In this document: piece by piece, positions 17,638 through 25,861 of the stretch
Layout: each line of letters begins with the position of its first letter
Position numbering within the stretch: the stretch's first letter is position 1
Made by a program: the position numbers and the translations under genes
Assembly: GCA_947447465.1 (NCBI GenBank)
Contig: CANFKE010000024.1
Coordinates: forward strand, 1-62,554
Reading direction: 5' to 3'
Source: Chitinophagaceae bacterium
Lineage (GTDB): Bacteria > Bacteroidota > Bacteroidia > Chitinophagales > Chitinophagaceae
Length of the DNA stretch: 62,554 nt
The notes under the pieces: model-generated
The model's input: the letters and a program-made list of their open reading frames with translations, nothing else
Told to the model about the DNA's origin: nothing
Database searches by the model: none

Positions 17638-20382
17638 TCATCTCACATTCAAGATGGTTCTGCATCTCACATCCTTACTCGAACTGCCTATCACTATTCT
17701 GAACCTGCCGGGCTCTACCACCCATTGCATCTGTTCATTGAGCATTTGTAACATTGCAGGCGTGACCACAAATGATACCTTTTGTTCTTCTCCTACGTTC
17801 AAATGCACCCTTTTAAATGCTTTTAGTTCCATCAGCGGTCTGGCTACCGATGCCAGTTCATCCCTTATATAGATCTGTACCACTTCATCTCCTGCACACT
17901 TACCTGTATTCTTCAATTTGAATGAAACTATCACACTATCAGTTCCGGAAATCTCAGTTGCAGATAACTTACACTCGCTGTAATCAAAGTGAGTATAACT
18001 TAATCCATACCCAAATGGAAAAAGTGGTGATCCGCTAGCATCTGCATAATCATCTCCGCGACCGGTTGGTTTGTGGTTATAGGTTAGTGGCAACTGACCT
18101 TCATTCATAGGAAATGTGATCGGCAACTTACCCGATGGATTAGCCTTCCCCAGTAATATGTCTGCTATTGCCTCACCTCCGGCCTCACCGGGATACCACA
18201 CATCCATGATCGCATTCACCTTATCCGACCAGTTACTCATAGTGATCGCACTTCCTCCGAACAACACAGCAACAATAGGCTTTCCGGTAGCTGCCAACCG
18301 CAATATCATCTCCTCCTGTTTTCCCGGCAAACTTAAATGACTTCTGTCCTGAAATTCACCTTCATTAGTACCCACTGCCACTATTACTACATCACTGCTT
18401 CTGGCCGCTTCTACGGCTTCAGCTATCTTCTTTTCAGACGTATCAGTGATCGCTGCATCCCATATAAGTTTCAATCGTGCATTGCCTGTCGGCTCCTTGC
18501 ATTCTACCTTTATAGCATACTCCTTATCAGCTACAAAATCAAACTCTTTAACTGTAGTATTATAAGACTGCTTATCCCAGGTATCAATGAACAAACTTCC
18601 ATCCAGGTATATCCTGTATCCATCATTTCCTTCTATGCCAATATTTATTTTTCCTGTTACGGGACTTTTAATAAACCCCGACCATCTGCAGGAAAAGAAG
18701 TCATAATTGATCTTTGGGTCAGGCGAGAACAATGTCCATTGAAAATCTATCGATGCATCATTCCTGATCAATTCAGGTCTGCCGGTCAACGAAATATTAT
18801 TGTAGTATTCACCTTGCAGTCCCACAGCTTTTTTGCCATTTGCTTTGGTATATAAATATTCACCGGCAACTACATTATGGCCCTTATGTCCCCTTCCGCA
18901 ACCGCTTGCATAGGTAATGACCTTATCCTTTCCTACAGCATTATTCAATGCGGCTAATAGACTTACCTTTCTGTTACCCGGCCCGCTATACCCACCCAGT
19001 CTAGCTTCGATAGCATCAGTTCCTATCAGTGCAATTTTCTTCACACCCTCACCCAATGGCAAAACGCACTTACTATCATTCTTCAATAACACTATCGATT
19101 TCAACGCGGCTTCTTTAGCCAACTGATGATGTGCTGACCATTGAGTGGTATCAGAGATCACAATAGGTATATACGGATGTTCAAAAAGCCCTAAGTCAAA
19201 TTTTGCTTTCAACACTCTGGCTACAGCACTATCCAATCTGGCAATATTCACCTTGTTCCTGATGAAGGGCTCTTTGAACAGATCCGCATGAGCAATGTCG
19301 GTCTGAAAGATAACATCTAATCCGTTTTCTATCGCTTGCTTTCCCGCATCATCATATCCCTTTGCAGTAAAGTGCAATACATTAGCGCCGCCAACTGCAC
19401 CGGCATCAGAAATAACGAATCCTCCGAATCCCCACTGCTGCTTCAGCTTATAATTCAGCAGCCAATCATTAGCTGTACATGGACTACCATTCAGTGAATT
19501 ATATGCGGTCATTATGCTTCTGGACCCACCCTCTCTGATACATGCCCTGAAGGGAACAAAATAAAACTCTTCCAACTCTCTTTCACTCACAGATACCGGA
19601 TAGCTGTCCCTGCCTCCGGCCCCATGATTCAATACAAAATGTTTTGGTGTTGTTATGATCCCTATTTGCTCAAATGCTCGTACATAGGCTACTCCCATGG
19701 CCGCACTCAATATCGGGTCTTCGCCATACGTCTCTTCTACCCTGCCCCATCTTACATCTGTAGCCAGATTCACCACCGGTGATAATACTTGCCTCACTCC
19801 TCTTTGTTTACATTCATAGGCAATAGCATTAGCAACACGCCCCATCAACACTATGTCCCACGTAGCGCTGAGCGCTATCGACTGCGGGAATACGGTAGCA
19901 TCCTTGCGCACCAGCCCATGCAACGCTTCATCAAAAACAATGATGGGGATGCCCAGGCGTGTGTTAGTAACAAAATACTTTTGTATTGTATTTACTTTAT
20001 CTATCGATTGCCTCAGGTCGCTGCCGGGACTGTAGGTCATCATTTGTCCCGCTGCATCACCACCCGATGTAGCAGTATTTAACTGCAATCCGAATACACC
20101 GTTTTTGTATTGCTCCGGGTGATCTGCAGGATCTCCCGGCACCATAAATAACTGCATGAATTTCTCTTCCGGGGTCATCCGCCCCAATAGATCCTTTACT
20201 CTCTTCTCTATCGGCAACCGATGATCTTTATACGGCAGTAATGGCTGCGCATATAATGATACAGACTGTGATAGTACAAATAGAGTACAACTTAAATATG
20301 CTGTCATCTTCTCCAATACAACAGAACGATGTTTGTCCGATCTCATAATTCTCTTATTTAGCATCATAAATGCTATAGGCAA
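17638..20382 (-). CDS. Glycoside hydrolase family 3 beta-glycosidase with inserted PA14 domain
   Basis: The 914-residue secreted enzyme has a hydrophobic signal ending VSLYAQ (about residue 46). In-frame ATGs at residues 6, 7, 13 and 26 are alternative starts. The GH3 N-terminal barrel contains 'KHFVLNHGAGGRDSYPVS' and GGFVISDAGAV, with D326 as the expected nucleophile. The GH3 C-domain is interrupted by a PA14 domain (about 520-650, 'LQGEYYNN...GNDGYRIYLDG'), a carbohydrate-binding module often inserted in GH3 enzymes. A fibronectin III-like domain ends the protein. It likely releases terminal beta-linked sugars in the periplasm or outside. The GH29 gene lies 79 bp upstream on the same strand, so the two probably act on the same glycan. 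Confidence 0.93.
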   Translation of the reverse strand: MPIAFMMLNKRIMRSDKHRSVVLEKMTAYLSCTLFVLSQSVSLYAQPLLPYKDHRLPIEKRVKDLLGRMTPEEKFMQLFMVPGDPADHPEQYKNGVFGLQLNTATSGGDAAGQMMTYSPGSDLRQSIDKVNTIQKYFVTNTRLGIPIIVFDEALHGLVRKDATVFPQSIALSATWDIVLMGRVANAIAYECKQRGVRQVLSPVVNLATDVRWGRVEETYGEDPILSAAMGVAYVRAFEQIGIITTPKHFVLNHGAGGRDSYPVSVSERELEEFYFVPFRACIREGGSRSIMTAYNSLNGSPCTANDWLLNYKLKQQWGFGGFVISDAGAVGGANVLHFTAKGYDDAGKQAIENGLDVIFQTDIAHADLFKEPFIRNKVNIARLDSAVARVLKAKFDLGLFEHPYIPIVISDTTQWSAHHQLAKEAALKSIVLLKNDSKCVLPLGEGVKKIALIGTDAIEARLGGYSGPGNRKVSLLAALNNAVGKDKVITYASGCGRGHKGHNVVAGEYLYTKANGKKAVGLQGEYYNNISLTGRPELIRNDASIDFQWTLFSPDPKINYDFFSCRWSGFIKSPVTGKINIGIEGNDGYRIYLDGSLFIDTWDKQSYNTTVKEFDFVADKEYAIKVECKEPTGNARLKLIWDAAITDTSEKKIAEAVEAARSSDVVIVAVGTNEGEFQDRSHLSLPGKQEEMILRLAATGKPIVAVLFGGSAITMSNWSDKVNAIMDVWYPGEAGGEAIADILLGKANPSGKLPITFPMNEGQLPLTYNHKPTGRGDDYADASGSPLFPFGYGLSYTHFDYSECKLSATEISGTDSVIVSFKLKNTGKCAGDEVVQIYIRDELASVARPLMELKAFKRVHLNVGEEQKVSFVVTPAMLQMLNEQMQWVVEPGRFRIVIGSSSKDVRCRTILNVR

Positions 20383-20461
20383 AGGTGTGTAATAAAATCA
20401 TAGCGTCTTGTAGCATTCGTATCGGGTAGTTTTCCCTATGCCAGCCTACTGTCAATAATAT

Positions 20462-21919
20462 TTATTCACTCACCTTCACTACCCATACGTGATCCGTCGC
20501 ACGCTTCTGCCCGGCAGGAATGTCTATCAATAATTGCTGACCATTCTTATGCCATTTCAGCGTATGCTTACTACCCAACAATTGTAGCTGAGCTTTGGGG
20601 CCACAGGTCATTTGCGATAATGCAATCCTGTCATCGGGGTATGTGAACAAAAAAATGTATTTGGTCTTACCATCTTTCGATTGTGTGTATCTGATATGAT
20701 CTCCTTCTTTGAAAACTTTATACATTCTTGTACCATAGATCGCCTCACCATTCACTCGCATCCAATTACCTATTTCCTTAAGTCTGTTATATGCCTGGGT
20801 ATCCAATGTTCCATCCGGACCCGGACCTATATTGAGTAAGTAATTTCCGCCCTTACTTACAATATCTACCAGTTTTTTGATCAATTCATCGGCAGACTTA
20901 TACGTATCATTCGGATTATAACTCCATGAATTGGCCATGGTCATGCAGGTTTCCCATGGGTAGGGCAACCCTTCATCAGGTATCTCCTGTTCAGGGGTAA
21001 GATAGTTTTGCTGAGGACCCGGCACTGCTCTGTCCACCACCAGCAACTTGGGTTGTTTGGCCCTCACTTCTTTCACCAGCCTTGGCATATCTATATCCTG
21101 ACTCTGTGGATTCCTTGCCCATCGGCTTCCGTCAGATACCTCCAGCAAGGTCTCTTTCACTTCTTCATCGGTCTTAGGACGCACCCATCCACCATCCAAC
21201 CATAATATATCTACCTTGCCGTAATCACTGACCAATTCATTGATCTGATCATGTGTATAATCCACAAACTGCTTCCACTTCTCCGGGTATTTCTTTACCG
21301 AATAGTTGGCATTACGATCACATACCGGAAACTTCTTCCACCAGAAATGATCACTGTTCCAGTCGGGTTTTGAAAAATAGGCACCTACCCAAAAATTCTG
21401 TTTCCTGAATGCATTGAATATCTCTTTGGTCACATTGGCGCGAGCATTCTTAGAAAATGGCGTCTTTGAGTCGGTAATCTTATAGTCGGTGTACTTACTA
21501 TCGAACATACAAAAACCATCATGATGCTTGGTAGTAAAGACAACATACTTCATTCCGGCATCCTTTGCAGCTGCCGCCCATTTTTCCGGATCAAATTGTA
21601 CGGGGTTAAAAGTGGTCTGCAAATTTTTATACGCCTGCACATATCCGTTATAGTCATCCGCTACGCCCTTCTTTCTGGCTCCTGTGGCCCATCCTAGGTC
21701 TTCTGGGCATATACTCCAGCTCTCTACAATTCCCCACTGACTATAGGTCCCCCAGTGCATCAGCAACCCGAATTTCAGATCCTTCCATTCCTCCAGCCTA
21801 CGCTGTATCGCCGTATCAGGGTCTGGGTAATATTGCGCATGTTGCGCTGATATATTACCTGCAAAGCATAGGCTTGCTATGATCACTAGGGTGAAACTTT
21901 TGATGATTGAATTTGCCAT
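20462..21919 (-). CDS. Alpha-L-fucosidase, glycoside hydrolase family 29
   Basis: The 485-residue protein has a signal peptide (MANSIIKSFTLVIIASLCFA...SAQ). GH29 hallmarks are 'KFGLLMHWGTYSQWG' (49-63), 'KYVVFTTKHHDGFCMFDS' with HHDGF at 132-136, and VDILWLDGGW (237-245) with D242 as the catalytic nucleophile. It hydrolyses alpha-L-fucosyl ends of glycans in the periplasm or outside. It is the first gene of a probable two-gene unit with the GH3 enzyme. No SusC/SusD pair is nearby, so this is not a classical polysaccharide utilization locus. Confidence 0.93.
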   Translation of the reverse strand: MANSIIKSFTLVIIASLCFAGNISAQHAQYYPDPDTAIQRRLEEWKDLKFGLLMHWGTYSQWGIVESWSICPEDLGWATGARKKGVADDYNGYVQAYKNLQTTFNPVQFDPEKWAAAAKDAGMKYVVFTTKHHDGFCMFDSKYTDYKITDSKTPFSKNARANVTKEIFNAFRKQNFWVGAYFSKPDWNSDHFWWKKFPVCDRNANYSVKKYPEKWKQFVDYTHDQINELVSDYGKVDILWLDGGWVRPKTDEEVKETLLEVSDGSRWARNPQSQDIDMPRLVKEVRAKQPKLLVVDRAVPGPQQNYLTPEQEIPDEGLPYPWETCMTMANSWSYNPNDTYKSADELIKKLVDIVSKGGNYLLNIGPGPDGTLDTQAYNRLKEIGNWMRVNGEAIYGTRMYKVFKEGDHIRYTQSKDGKTKYIFLFTYPDDRIALSQMTCGPKAQLQLLGSKHTLKWHKNGQQLLIDIPAGQKRATDHVWVVKVSE

Positions 21920-22223
21920 CGATTCCGTTATAAAATATATACTATCACATTTATTTGCAGTCCTAAGGTAAATACATATTTCAGAAGACTTTTAAATTCA
22001 TAAGATCATAAAATACAAACTGCTGATATCATGAGTTTTTTATTACTAGTATTAGTGATTTGCTTCTGTCTAATATTGTCGAATTTTACTTTAACAAAAT
22101 GTTTATTTGTAATTAATAAAATACATTACCTTTTAATATTTAGATCAAAATCATTCAGTTGGAAGTCTCTGATATATACCAAATATAAAAGATCGATACG
22201 AGTAACAATAAAGATCACAACTT
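21920..22223. other. Divergent intergenic region, AT-rich
   Basis: The 304 bp between the divergent fucosidase and PAS genes are very AT-rich and must hold both promoters. No clear TAnnTTTG element or hairpin was found. A 71-codon plus-strand frame at 22031-22246 is not convincing as a gene. Confidence 0.5.
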
Positions 22224-22874
22224 ATGGAGCACCTACATTACATTGACTTGACTAATACAAATGAGAATATAAAGAATGCCTTGACATTGTTAGAAACTTC
22301 TGATGCCTGCCTTTGGTATTTAAATACGAATTACGAATTATTAGCTTTCAACAACGTCTTTACAAGCCACATGATGGCCTATGCGAATATATCGCCGCAG
22401 ATAGGCGATAAAGACATTATTCTGGATCACTTCCCGAAAGAATTTTCAGATAGAGTCAGCAAGATGTACAAGATCGCATTCAGCGGTGAAGTAGTAAAAT
22501 CAATTGAAAAAGGATTTGATACAGACGGCACCGATGCAGACATAATTATGATATTCAAACCTATTTTCAACGAACTTAGAGAAGTAACGGGTATAGTTTG
22601 CCTCAGAAGAGATATTTCTGAATATATCTATTTAAAGGAACAATTAGATGAAAAGAAAGAAAAAATGAAGCATATAACCTGGCAACAATCCCATATTGTG
22701 CGAGGTCCGTTATCTACCGCTATGGGTATTGCAAAACTGCTGGAAGATCGACCCTTGCTAGACCCATCCGCCCACGATGAATATATGGACCTCATTAAAG
22801 GATTAAACTCAAAGCTGGAAGAATTAGATATAGTTGTTCGGAAAATGATCGTTGAGTCTGCAGAACACGCGTAA
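22224..22874 (+). CDS. PAS domain-HisKA protein lacking the ATPase domain
   Basis: In this 216-residue protein the PAS domain covers about 20-130 ('DACLWYLNTNYELLAFNNVF', 'IFNELREVTGIVCLRRDISE'). A coiled linker (135-150) is followed by a DHp-like helix pair containing WQQSHIVRGPLSTAMGI, with H157 in the phospho-acceptor position, as in Bacteroidota histidine kinases. The protein ends at 216, just after the second DHp helix, with no N, G1 or G2 boxes, so it cannot bind ATP as a kinase. It has no membrane segment. It could be a phosphotransfer partner, a heterodimerising regulator or the remnant of a kinase. The following sequence shows no continuation of a HATPase domain. Confidence 0.8.
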   Translation: MEHLHYIDLTNTNENIKNALTLLETSDACLWYLNTNYELLAFNNVFTSHMMAYANISPQIGDKDIILDHFPKEFSDRVSKMYKIAFSGEVVKSIEKGFDTDGTDADIIMIFKPIFNELREVTGIVCLRRDISEYIYLKEQLDEKKEKMKHITWQQSHIVRGPLSTAMGIAKLLEDRPLLDPSAHDEYMDLIKGLNSKLEELDIVVRKMIVESAEHA

Positions 22875-23009
22875 ATAATATCAGGTCAGTAATACATTCC
22901 AATGTACAATAGCAATTCAATTTTATCTTAGGAAACAAGAATTTGACATTTATCAACTGAGGCTACTTTAAACAGTATTAATCTTGCAGTTCAAGTGCTC
23001 GTTCTATTT

Positions 23010-23450
23010 ATGAAAAACATACTTACCATCCTTGTATTTTGTCTGGTTGTTGTCAATACAAGCTTTGCCGCTTTCCCTATTATAGAAAAACAACCCGCTA
23101 AAATTGAAGTAACTACCCCATCTGATCCTAATGCCGGCACAATAAAAACCTCCTTGCCGGTCGCTACAACTCATCGTAATACTACATTCCTTAATAAGCT
23201 ACACAACGAATACATCAAGTTCACCCAACCACAAGATAGATCTTATGGACCGGATAAGAACAGTTGGATGGGGCCTGTCTCATTCATACTGATGTTTCTA
23301 CCCTATGGCTTCATTTTGGGTATTCCATTTGCTATTATCGCTCGTGTCAACAGGTATAAAAACAGAGGATGGGCATTGGCTGCTCTTTTACTCTATCCTG
23401 CCGCATTTGTAGTGGCGCTAACAGTATTCATAATCATGTTTATCATCTGA
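23010..23450 (+). CDS. Small membrane protein with signal peptide, function unknown
   Basis: The 146-residue protein starts MKNILTILVFCLVVVNTSFA (signal peptide); a GTG at 22995 is an alternative start. A polar middle region (30-75) is followed by two membrane segments ('GPVSFILMFLPYGFILGIPFAIIARV' and 'GWALAALLLYPAAFVVALTVFIIMFII', each spanning more than 20 residues) joined by a basic loop NRYKNR. This arrangement occurs in unassigned Bacteroidota envelope proteins. The tRNA-like terminator follows 50 bp after the stop and would end its transcript. Confidence 0.7.
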   Translation: MKNILTILVFCLVVVNTSFAAFPIIEKQPAKIEVTTPSDPNAGTIKTSLPVATTHRNTTFLNKLHNEYIKFTQPQDRSYGPDKNSWMGPVSFILMFLPYGFILGIPFAIIARVNRYKNRGWALAALLLYPAAFVVALTVFIIMFII

Positions 23451-23501
23451 CAAACCAATCGTTTCAGATCGAATTGAATACCCGGGATGAATACTAACAC
23501 A

Positions 23502-23530
23502 AAAAAATCCGCTCATTGAGCGGATTTTTT
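23502..23530 (+). terminator. Intrinsic terminator (duplicate of the tRNA-Lys terminator)
   Basis: A 13-bp perfect stem (A6-TCCGCTC/GAGCGGA-T6) with loop ATT is followed by GTTT. It is symmetric and should work in both directions. It is an exact copy of 25670-25698 next to tRNA-Lys. Confidence 0.85.
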
Positions 23531-23554
23531 GTTTAAAGTGTGGTTCCGCAGGGA
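23502..23554. repeat. 53-bp direct repeat, distal copy: terminator plus 3' end of tRNA-Lys
   Basis: It is identical to 25670-25722 except for one base (A at 23537, G at 25705). It contains the terminator hairpin and the last 14 nt of tRNA-Lys (TGGTTCCGCAGGGA in plus orientation). It breaks off where the T-arm would continue. This is the expected appearance of an attachment-site duplication or of a decayed second tRNA copy. Confidence 0.85.
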
Positions 23555-23593
23555 CTAATTATTTAATAATATGTTTGACTATCTATGCCCTAA

Positions 23594-23712
23594 AACGCAT
23601 GTCTGACAAGCATTTCAGAAGATAACGATATTCATATATGTTTGATGATATTCATTTTTATACATAGCAAACCGCCAGCTTATACTACTTCTCCCGTATT
23701 GTTAGATGCGTT
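23594..23712 (-). repeat. Imperfect inverted repeat downstream of the first GIY-YIG gene (attC-like geometry)
   Basis: The outer arms AACGCAT/ATGCGTT are perfect. Inside them CTGACAA pairs with TTGTTAG with one exception, and AGAAG pairs with CTTCT. The arms are about 25-28 nt and enclose about 66 nt. In minus orientation the first arm contains ATCTAAC (RYYYAAC) and the second GTCAGAC (one mismatch to GTTRRRY), which is the arrangement of an integron attC site 3' of a cassette ORF. Chance similarity is possible. Confidence 0.35.
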
Positions 23713-23736
23713 GAACAGCCAATCGGCTGATAGTGA

Positions 23737-24552
23737 TTAATTTTGATTATAGCCGAATTTTCTACTTTGCAGAATTTCTTTCCACCAATTTTCTCTTTCA
23801 ATTATTATTTGGTCGTCAGTTGTTGATTTATAAATATCCAATATAGAATAGCGAAAATTTTTCTTAATGTAATCAAGAGACAATCCTTTTAACCCAATAT
23901 TCCCTCCATGTCCGGTTTTGACATATGAAATCCAGCGACCTAAAATCATGTTCTCTCCATATGCGGAACCTACATACTTTTGTCCGTTTGAAATATCGGT
24001 AATTAAATAAACTCCTTTTTGATTTTGAAGAGCAGTCTTCCACATATCTTTTCCTATTACACGAGACATTTCTCCCCAAGAGAGATTGACTTTTTCATAG
24101 CCCGGAAATAAATCATTGTCGAATGTATCAGGTAGTATTTGTGCAACTTCACAGTCATCTATAACTGAGTCAGCGTTCCGAATCATATTTTGGGCTGTAT
24201 TTTGATACTTAATGATTAGTCGTCCAAAATATTTTGCATACTCTGGCAGTATTTCGTGTTCATAACCAATATTATTGAATACATTTAGGTCTTTGGTTAC
24301 TTTCCCCACATGAAACAGCAACCAAAAATTTTCATTGCTTTTTATTTTTACGAAACCCAACGTGATTTGACCTTGCTTGAATGATTTTTTTCTATTGTAG
24401 TTCCAATATTGCCCCGTAAGCAAGGTCTCCATGTCATTATTCTTAAAAATTTCTATTGGATTCCAGTTGTCCGCAAGCATCAGATTAAATCTGACTTTTA
24501 CATTTTGCAGATTATCTAATTTTAGAATGTCGTTTAATTTAATTGGTTCCAT
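23737..24552 (-). CDS. GIY-YIG nuclease-domain protein with a large N-terminal region
   Basis: The 271-residue protein has a complete C-terminal GIY-YIG module: GVYLI (180-184), KYVGSA (192-197), R206 as the likely catalytic arginine in ILGRW, and RENWWKEILQ (253-262) with E254 in the metal-binding position, ending FGYNQN. The N-terminal 170 residues (including NFWLLFHVGKV and 'GYEHEILPEYAKYFGRLIIKY') match no family I recognise; they may bind DNA or a partner. This architecture occurs in accessory regions of many bacteria and may serve in genome defence or mobile-element maintenance, but neither is demonstrated. It lies in the tRNA-Lys bounded segment, downstream of the double GIY-YIG gene on the same strand. 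Confidence 0.82.
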   Translation of the reverse strand: MEPIKLNDILKLDNLQNVKVRFNLMLADNWNPIEIFKNNDMETLLTGQYWNYNRKKSFKQGQITLGFVKIKSNENFWLLFHVGKVTKDLNVFNNIGYEHEILPEYAKYFGRLIIKYQNTAQNMIRNADSVIDDCEVAQILPDTFDNDLFPGYEKVNLSWGEMSRVIGKDMWKTALQNQKGVYLITDISNGQKYVGSAYGENMILGRWISYVKTGHGGNIGLKGLSLDYIKKNFRYSILDIYKSTTDDQIIIERENWWKEILQSRKFGYNQN

Positions 24553-24707
24553 TGTGCTGAAGAAGATATTAAATGTGCCTGTTTTTTTAGATTAGAGGCT
24601 TTTTTAAGGCAAATTATTTTATAAAATAGGTAGTTTGAATTCCGAAATACGGAGATTTAGGTTGAAAATAATTCTCTTATCTTTCTGTTTTGTCGCTTTA
24701 AAAGAAA

Positions 24708-25568
24708 CTAATCACTATTACCTTTCCGATTCAATTGTGGTTTGTGTTTTCTGATTAAATACTCTTCAAGTTCATATCTACCCAAGCTAACAGGACAAAA
24801 ATTAACACTACAAGTTCTCAAGAAATCATTTACTGCGTTTTCTTCATCAGTTTCTAAGTATTTCTTTTTCCCATTCCTCTGCGTCAATTCAAAAGATAAT
24901 TTTTCTGTTGCTATATGTCTCCTTAATGCAGAAAAATAGGTCCTCCTGCTATGTGTTGAATGTCTTTCATTTAAGTCTGAACTTTCACCAATGTAAATAA
25001 TATTACCACCTTTTTCAGCTATAATATAAATTCCGGCTATTTTAGGAATATTGATATCGTGCCACCCATAAAAAGATTGTTTTAAAACTTGCTTTTCACC
25101 TTCTACCAGTAGTTCAGATTTGGAGTTTTGTAGTTCTTCCCAGATCCCTTTGAAACTCTTAATAGTCTGTATAGCTCTCTTACCCAACTGAAAGCTGTTT
25201 AAGACCGTAGGAAGGTTAACAATTCCAAACTCCTCGATTTCTTTTCGTCCAATTAGTGTTTGTATATGTTGGACTTTGAAATGCTCTATATCAAAAGAAG
25301 TTGCCTTGTTATTTTCGTTTAGATACTTCAGGTAGTTCTTGTAAAAAGTTGAAGTTGTAGGATTGAACTGTTGCCGTAAACGCTTATTGATATCATTTGA
25401 TTCACCAATATAATAGGGGTTCTTTTCATGCGATATTAAATAATTCCCAAAGGAGTTATCTAAAATTTCTGAGAACGATCTGTATGGACTTTTTGCTAAT
25501 TTCCATAATCCATCCGCCAAATATTGGTCAGAGTTATTCTGTATTGATTTCCAAGTAATCTTTTCCAT
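24708..25568 (-). CDS. Protein with two GIY-YIG modules
   Basis: In this 286-residue protein the first module is about 41-124: GNYLIS, YYIGESND (52-59), N61-KRL, EIEE (110-113) and PTVLN (120-124). The second is about 179-280: GIYIIAEKGG, IIYIGESSDLNER (190-202) and ELEEYLIRKHKPQLN (266-280). Both keep the glycine-tyrosine strands, the arginine helix and the distal glutamate, so both could be catalytic. Single-module GIY-YIG proteins are the norm; a tandem pair in one chain resembles an intramolecular dimer able to cut both DNA strands. It is the gene nearest to tRNA-Lys in the segment, with 155 bp between it and the next GIY-YIG gene. Confidence 0.82.
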   Translation of the reverse strand: MEKITWKSIQNNSDQYLADGLWKLAKSPYRSFSEILDNSFGNYLISHEKNPYYIGESNDINKRLRQQFNPTTSTFYKNYLKYLNENNKATSFDIEHFKVQHIQTLIGRKEIEEFGIVNLPTVLNSFQLGKRAIQTIKSFKGIWEELQNSKSELLVEGEKQVLKQSFYGWHDINIPKIAGIYIIAEKGGNIIYIGESSDLNERHSTHSRRTYFSALRRHIATEKLSFELTQRNGKKKYLETDEENAVNDFLRTCSVNFCPVSLGRYELEEYLIRKHKPQLNRKGNSD

Positions 25569-25669
25569 AGTGAGTTACTTTAGAATTTCCCAGTTTAAAA
25601 ATATTAAAAATAGCTTTAAAATGAACCTTAAAAAACGCCACCTAAACCGCCACCTCATTTTGGCAAAAC

Positions 25670-25698
25670 AAAAAATCCGCTCATTGAGCGGATTTTTT
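25670..25698 (-). terminator. Intrinsic terminator of tRNA-Lys
   Basis: A 13-bp stem with A/T tails begins 11 nt downstream of the tRNA 3' end. It is the same hairpin as at 23502-23530. Confidence 0.85.
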
Positions 25699-25722
25699 GT
25701 TTAAGGTGTGGTTCCGCAGGGA
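25670..25722. repeat. 53-bp direct repeat, tRNA-proximal copy
   Basis: This copy includes the functional terminator and the last 14 nt of the intact tRNA-Lys gene. It matches 23502-23554 at 52 of 53 positions. Together the two copies bracket the GIY-YIG segment. Confidence 0.85.
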
Positions 25723-25781
25723 TTCGAACCCTGGACCCAATGATTAAGAGTCATTTGCTCTACCAGCTGAGCTACAGAACC
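25709..25781 (-). tRNA. tRNA-Lys (anticodon CTT)
   Basis: The 73-nt cloverleaf has acceptor GGTTCTG/CGGAACC with discriminator A, D-arm GCTC-AGCTGGTA-GAGC, anticodon stem AATGA/TCATT with loop CTCTTAA (anticodon CTT, reading AAG), and T-arm CAGGG-TTCGAAT-CCCTG. All stems pair. The CCA is not encoded. Its 3' end is duplicated 2.2 kb away. Confidence 0.95.
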
Positions 25782-25861
25782 TTCTTTTTCCCCTTTCGGG
25801 GGTGCAAAGATAGGAATGTTATCTAAATAAACAAACCATTTTTAAAACTTTTTTTCAACTC

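Larger units (their letters stand above)
23502..25722. mobile_element. Putative small genomic island at tRNA-Lys (no integrase seen)
   Basis: The 2.2-kb segment is bounded by 53-bp direct repeats derived from the 3' end and terminator of tRNA-Lys. It carries two minus-strand GIY-YIG genes and is visibly more AT-rich than the genes on either side. No recombinase, transposase or further mobility gene lies inside, so it would be a non-autonomous or decayed element. The island interpretation is an inference from the repeat geometry and composition. Confidence 0.5.

Noticed and set aside
17638..21919. Polysaccharide utilization locus
   Set aside because: Only GH3 and GH29 genes are present. There is no SusC/SusD pair and no associated sensor/regulator next to them.
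22031..22246. 71-codon plus-strand frame before the PAS gene
   Set aside because: AT-rich composition, improbable residue mix, no domain, and overlap with the start of the PAS gene. Most likely chance.
23502..25722. Complete insertion sequence or transposon
   Set aside because: No transposase and no terminal inverted repeats at the segment ends; the boundary repeats are direct and tRNA-derived.
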